In this document: piece by piece, positions 5,854-8,254 of the stretch | Layout: each line of letters begins with the position of its first letter | Position numbering within the stretch: the stretch's first letter is position 1 | DNA from: an uncultured Lachnospiraceae bacterium | Lineage (GTDB): Bacteria; Bacillota_A; Clostridia; TANB77; CAG-508 | Length of the DNA stretch: 8,254 bases | Assembly (NCBI GenBank): GCA_947165105.1 | Contig: CAMUZC010000067.1 | Coordinates: forward strand, 1-8,254 | Direction: 5' to 3' | Notes under the pieces: generated by a model | What the model was told of the DNA's origin: nothing | The model's database searches: none | Seen by the model: the letters and a program-made list of their open reading frames with translations, nothing else | Translations under genes and position numbers: made by a program

Positions 5854-6250
5854 AAACGTATGCTAGAACTTCTCCTCCTAGGCCTAATTCTCTAGCTTCT
5901 TTATCTGTTTTAATTCCTTTTGATGTAGAGATTAATGCGATTCCTAAACCGTTTAAAACTTGTGGTAATTCATCTTTAGATGCATAAACTCTTAAACCTG
6001 GTTTACTAATTCTTTTTAATCCATCAATTACTCTATTACCTTTTTCATCATATTTTAAAGTGATTCTAATAATACCTTGATTATTTTCACTTTTAATTTC
6101 TTCTAATGATTTGATATATCCTTCATTTAACAATATGTTAGCTATAGCTAATTTCATGTTTGATGCAGGAACATCTACTGTTTTATGTTTTGAACTATTT
6201 GCGTTTCTTATTCTTGTTAGCATATCTGCTATTGGATCAGTAGTTATCAA
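5849..6250 (-). CDS. rpsH: Small ribosomal subunit protein uS8
   Basis: S8 binds the central domain of 16S rRNA and is needed early in 30S assembly; in E. coli it also represses the spc operon by binding its mRNA. The 133-residue product has [13 protein letters not shown] at 5–17, GLRVYA at 85–90, the STSKG element near 108–112, and GGEVLAYVW at the C-terminus, all characteristic. The start is a TTG at 6250 (codon complement CAA), with AGGAGG 8 bases upstream; the protein then matches the family from its second residue, so this start is well supported despite being non-ATG. It follows rpsN by 42 bp. Confidence 0.98.
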   Translation of the reverse strand: MITTDPIADMLTRIRNANSSKHKTVDVPASNMKLAIANILLNEGYIKSLEEIKSENNQGIIRITLKYDEKGNRVIDGLKRISKPGLRVYASKDELPQVLNGLGIALISTSKGIKTDKEARELGLGGEVLAYVW

Positions 6251-6277
6251 TTTCTATACCTCCTTTTTTTGTAATCT

Positions 6278-6303
6278 CAAGTGGTTTAAATATTACCAAC
6301 TTG
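6278..6303 (-). repeat. Hairpin spanning the rpsN stop codon
   Basis: The transcript can pair CAAG-U-UGGU with ACCA-CUUG: 8 bp with one bulged U and a 9-base loop that contains the rpsN UAA. No U run follows. The loop and adjoining arm share TTGGTAATATTTAA with the end of rpsH (minus-strand sense; 6286–6299 and 5842–5855). Confidence 0.4.
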
Positions 6304-6478
6304 CTTTTTTAACACCTGGAATTTCACCCTTGTGTGCTAATTCTCTAAAGCATACACGGCAGATTCCAAATTTTCTAATATATGCATGTGGACGACCACA
6401 AATTTTGCATCTATTATATTCACGAGTACTAAATTTTTGTACTTTTTGTTGTTTAACTTTTAAAGATTTCTTAGCCAT
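6293..6478 (-). CDS. rpsN: Small ribosomal subunit protein uS14, zinc-binding type Z
   Basis: S14 is a late-assembly protein of the 30S head. This is the short 61-residue form, with Cys24, Cys27, Cys40 and Cys43 forming the zinc ribbon (CKIC and CRVC), rather than the roughly 100-residue cysteine-free form. The C-terminus [11 protein letters not shown] is typical. The ATG at 6478 has AAGGAG 6 bases upstream. The type Z form inside the spc operon is the housekeeping arrangement in most Firmicutes; a zinc-independent copy, if any, would be elsewhere. It follows rplE by 37 bp. Confidence 0.98.
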   Translation of the reverse strand: MAKKSLKVKQQKVQKFSTREYNRCKICGRPHAYIRKFGICRVCFRELAHKGEIPGVKKASW

Positions 6479-6515
6479 GAAATTCTCCTTTCTTCTTAAC
6501 TAATACCGCTTTTAA

Positions 6516-7055
6516 TTAATTTTTAAATGGCATACCTAATAATGTTAACAACTCTTTAGCTTCTTCGTCTGTTTGAGCTGTTGTAACAAATATTATATCC
6601 ATACCTCTAATTTTATCAATTTTGTCATATTCAATTTCAGGGAATATTAATTGTTCTTTAATACCCATTGAATAATTTCCTCTTCCGTCAAAAGAATTAG
6701 CTGAAACTCCTCTAAAATCTCTTACTCTTGGAAGTGCTACATTGAATAGTTTGTATGCGAAATCATACATTTTTCCTTTTCTTAAAGTAACTTTACATCC
6801 AATGTTAACTCCTTCTCTTAACTTAAATGCAGCGATAGCTTTTTTAGATTTTGTTATAATTGGTTTTTGACCTGTAATTATAGATAAATCATTTACTGCA
6901 TTTTCTAATGATTTAGGATTTTCCTTTGTGTCACCTAAACCTATATTAATAACTATTTTATCTAGTTTTGGAACCTGCATAACTGATGTATAATTAAATT
7001 TTTTCATCATTGCTGGTATAACTTCTTTTTCATATTGTTCTCTTAAAAATTCCAT
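6516..7055 (-). CDS. rplE: Large ribosomal subunit protein uL5
   Basis: L5 binds 5S rRNA and forms part of the central protuberance, contacting P-site tRNA and the 30S subunit. The 179-residue product has the standard length. Landmarks are [14 protein letters not shown] at 28–41, [18 protein letters not shown] at 61–78, [10 protein letters not shown] at 108–117, and [18 protein letters not shown] at 123–140. The ATG at 7055 lies about 14 bases after AAGGAGG but only 4 after a second GAGG; an in-frame stop just upstream rules out an earlier start. It follows rplX by 23 bp, the closest spacing among the ribosomal genes apart from rplO–secY. Confidence 0.98.
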   Translation of the reverse strand: MEFLREQYEKEVIPAMMKKFNYTSVMQVPKLDKIVINIGLGDTKENPKSLENAVNDLSIITGQKPIITKSKKAIAAFKLREGVNIGCKVTLRKGKMYDFAYKLFNVALPRVRDFRGVSANSFDGRGNYSMGIKEQLIFPEIEYDKIDKIRGMDIIFVTTAQTDEEAKELLTLLGMPFKN

Positions 7056-7078
7056 AAGTCCTCAATAGACCTCCTTTC

Positions 7079-7390
7079 TTATTTTAATTTTGCACTACAT
7101 TTTTTACAAACACGAACTTTATTTTCTTTATCCATTTCAAATCCGATTCTTGTAGCTTTTCCACATTTAGGACATACTACGTTTACTTTGCTTGCATGGA
7201 TTGGGAATTCAGATGAAATAATTCCACCTTCATCTCCTGCTCTTCTTGGTTTAACGTGTTTTTTCTTTATATTAATTCCTTTAACAAGAATTTTTTCTGT
7301 TTTTGGTAATACTTCTAAAACTTCTCCAGTTTTACCTTTATCATTTCCTGATAAAACTTTAACTGTGTCACCTTTTTTAATTCTTAACAT
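7079..7390 (-). CDS. rplX: Large ribosomal subunit protein uL24 with Cys4 tail
   Basis: L24 is an assembly initiator of the 50S subunit near the polypeptide exit. From the ATG at 7390 the product is 103 residues, starting [20 protein letters not shown] with the KOW motif (about 5–31) and then the KKKHVKPRR basic stretch. The C-terminus carries Cys73, Cys76, Cys95 and Cys98 in two CPKC/CKKC pairs, a zinc-ribbon-like tail found in many clostridial and some other L24 proteins. An in-frame GTG at 7402 would add four residues, but that GTG is part of the sequence GAGGTG that acts as the ribosome binding site for the ATG, so 7390 is preferred. It follows rplN by about 45 bp. Confidence 0.96.
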   Translation of the reverse strand: MLRIKKGDTVKVLSGNDKGKTGEVLEVLPKTEKILVKGINIKKKHVKPRRAGDEGGIISSEFPIHASKVNVVCPKCGKATRIGFEMDKENKVRVCKKCSAKLK

Positions 7391-7395
7391 TACTT

Positions 7396-7405
7396 TTTTC
7401 ACCTC
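7396..7405 (-). promoter_or_regulatory. Ribosome binding site that decides the rplX start
   Basis: AGAGGTGA in the minus strand matches the complement of the 16S 3' end and lies about 11 bases before the ATG at 7390. The alternative GTG start at 7400–7402 falls inside this site and has no other site of its own. Confidence 0.7.
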
Positions 7406-7435
7406 TTTATTTGAAATTTAGTGTTAATTTTATTA

Positions 7436-7804
7436 CTATAGTACTTCTGGGGCTAAAGATAAGATTTTCATATATCCATTATCTCTTAATTCTCTAGCGA
7501 TTGGTCCAAATATACGTGTTCCCTTTGGAGTACCATCATCTTTTAATATAACTGCAGCATTTTCATCAAATCTTATGTATGAACCGTCTGCTCTTCTAAC
7601 TGGTTTCTTAGTTCTAACTACAACAGCCTTAACTACGTCACCTTTTTTAACAACGCCACCTGGTGTAGCTGTTTTAACAGAAGCAACTATAATATCTCCA
7701 ACTCCTGCATATTTTCTGTAAGAACCACCTAAACATCTAATAACCATTATTTCTTTAGCACCTGTGTTATCAGCTACTTTTAATATTGATTGTTGTTGTA
7801 CCAT
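7436..7804 (-). CDS. rplN: Large ribosomal subunit protein uL14
   Basis: L14 lies at the subunit interface of the 50S and takes part in bridges to 16S rRNA; it is also the docking site of the silencing factor RsfS. The 122-residue length is exact for the family. Visible landmarks are VADNTGAKE at 10–18, [14 protein letters not shown] at 24–37, and the signature [19 protein letters not shown] at 61–79 followed by ENAAVIL. The ATG at 7804 follows AAGGAGG by 10 bases. Unlike its neighbours it ends in TAG rather than TAA. It sits 39 bp after rpsQ. Confidence 0.98.
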   Translation of the reverse strand: MVQQQSILKVADNTGAKEIMVIRCLGGSYRKYAGVGDIIVASVKTATPGGVVKKGDVVKAVVVRTKKPVRRADGSYIRFDENAAVILKDDGTPKGTRIFGPIARELRDNGYMKILSLAPEVL

Positions 7805-7843
7805 TTAGTAATTCCCTCCTTTTTTACTTGTTAATATTATACA

Positions 7844-8107
7844 TTATTTTATTATAGCCTTTTCAACTACTTCTACAACTCTCCATCTTTTATCTTTTGA
7901 TAGAGGTCTTGTTTCCATAACTTTTACTTTGTCTCCAACTTGGCATTCATTGTTTTCATCATGAGCTTTTAATTTATATGTTCTTTTTTGGATTTTGCTG
8001 TAAATTTTGTGTTTAACGTTTGTTTCAACAGCTACAACAACAGTTTTATCCATTTTGTCAGAAACAACTGTACCGATCATTACTTTACGATCATTTCTTT
8101 CTTCCAT
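7844..8107 (-). CDS. rpsQ: Small ribosomal subunit protein uS17
   Basis: S17 is a primary 16S rRNA-binding protein of the 30S body with an OB fold. The 87-residue product shows [20 protein letters not shown] (8–27), [18 protein letters not shown] and the C-terminal signature [20 protein letters not shown] (58–77). The ATG at 8107 has AAGGAG 8 bases upstream. It lies 88 bp after rpmC, a somewhat wide gap for this operon that contains short repeats but no convincing promoter. Confidence 0.98.
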   Translation of the reverse strand: MEERNDRKVMIGTVVSDKMDKTVVVAVETNVKHKIYSKIQKRTYKLKAHDENNECQVGDKVKVMETRPLSKDKRWRVVEVVEKAIIK

Positions 8108-8146
8108 GTTACAATCTCCTTTCTTAGAATTGTTTTACATGAATTA

Positions 8147-8184
8147 CAATACATTTCATTGCAATACATAATTTTTATTGTATT
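8147..8184. repeat. Short repeats in the rpmC–rpsQ gap
   Basis: CAATACAT occurs twice in direct orientation (8147–8154 and 8162–8169). The inner AATACA of either copy can pair with TGTATT at 8179–8184. The gap is very AT-rich, so these may be chance, and no promoter hexamers at correct spacing accompany them. Confidence 0.3.
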
Positions 8185-8195
8185 TTAACTTACAA

Positions 8196-8254
8196 TTAGT
8201 TTTTTTCAGCTATTTCTCTACTTCTCATTTCAGTTTTTACTCTAGCTATATCTC
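8196..8254 (-). CDS. rpmC: Large ribosomal subunit protein uL29, C-terminal end only
   Basis: The window edge cuts this gene. Its last 18 full codons read DIARVKTEMRSREIAEKN before a TAA at 8196–8198. This matches the C-terminal helix of L29, whose family ends with an IARxKT-type motif and a charged tail. L29 sits by the polypeptide exit tunnel of the 50S subunit and helps bind trigger factor and SRP. Its place directly before rpsQ is the universal order. The start and N-terminal two-thirds lie beyond position 8254. Confidence 0.93.
   Translation of the reverse strand, partial: DIARVKTEMRSREIAEKN

Noticed and set aside
6111..6503. 130-codon open frame on the plus strand
   Set aside because: It is antisense to rpsH and rpsN, both certain genes, and its product resembles nothing known.
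7988..8188. Plus-strand frame antisense to rpsQ
   Set aside because: It is a Phe/Ile-rich shadow of AT-rich coding sequence with no supporting signals.
8108..8195. Promoter in the rpmC–rpsQ gap (TACAAT as -10)
   Set aside because: No acceptable -35 exists 16–18 bases upstream; the hexamer is expected by chance in AT-rich sequence.

Overview
The window is a stretch of the bacterial S10–spc–alpha ribosomal protein supercluster. Every real gene lies on the minus strand, so transcription runs from high to low coordinates. In transcription order it holds the 3' end of rpmC (L29), then rpsQ (S17), rplN (L14), rplX (L24), rplE (L5), rpsN (S14), rpsH (S8), rplF (L6), rplR (L18), rpsE (S5), rplO (L15), secY, adk, map, infA and rpmJ (L36). 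That is 15 complete genes and one partial gene. The window stops just after the rpmJ stop codon, where rpsM would normally follow.

The DNA is strongly AT-rich, with A/T-ending codons, and nearly every stop codon is TAA. Strong AAGGAGG-type ribosome binding sites precede most genes. S14 is the short zinc form, adenylate kinase has a four-cysteine LID, L24 has a C-terminal four-cysteine tail, and adk and map sit between secY and infA. Together these point to a low-GC Firmicute, most likely a clostridial-type gut or environmental anaerobe. That placement is inference. TGG is used for the tryptophans I checked, so there is no sign of a TGA recoding lineage.

The ribosomal genes supply both subunits. 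SecY is the membrane channel for secretion, Adk balances adenine nucleotides, Map removes initiator methionine from new proteins, and InfA is initiation factor 1. The cluster therefore couples ribosome assembly, translation start, nascent chain maturation and export.

The gene content is ordinary, and no new multi-gene system is present. The interest is between the genes. (1) rpmD (L30) is missing between rpsE and rplO; the 156-bp gap instead holds a perfect 15-bp-arm inverted repeat and a near-consensus promoter with a 17-bp spacer. (2) The secY–adk gap is unusually long (190 bp) and carries two different long inverted repeats, one G-rich and REP/MITE-like. (3) A near-perfect promoter overlaps the 3' end of map and drives infA; just after its expected start point is a 32-codon, very basic, possibly leaderless ORF whose stop lies inside the infA ribosome binding site. 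(4) The infA–rpmJ gap holds a 109-bp foldable element with perfect 10-bp ends. (5) rpsH and secY start with TTG, and the upstream GTG of rplX is part of its ribosome binding site, so its start is better placed at 7390.
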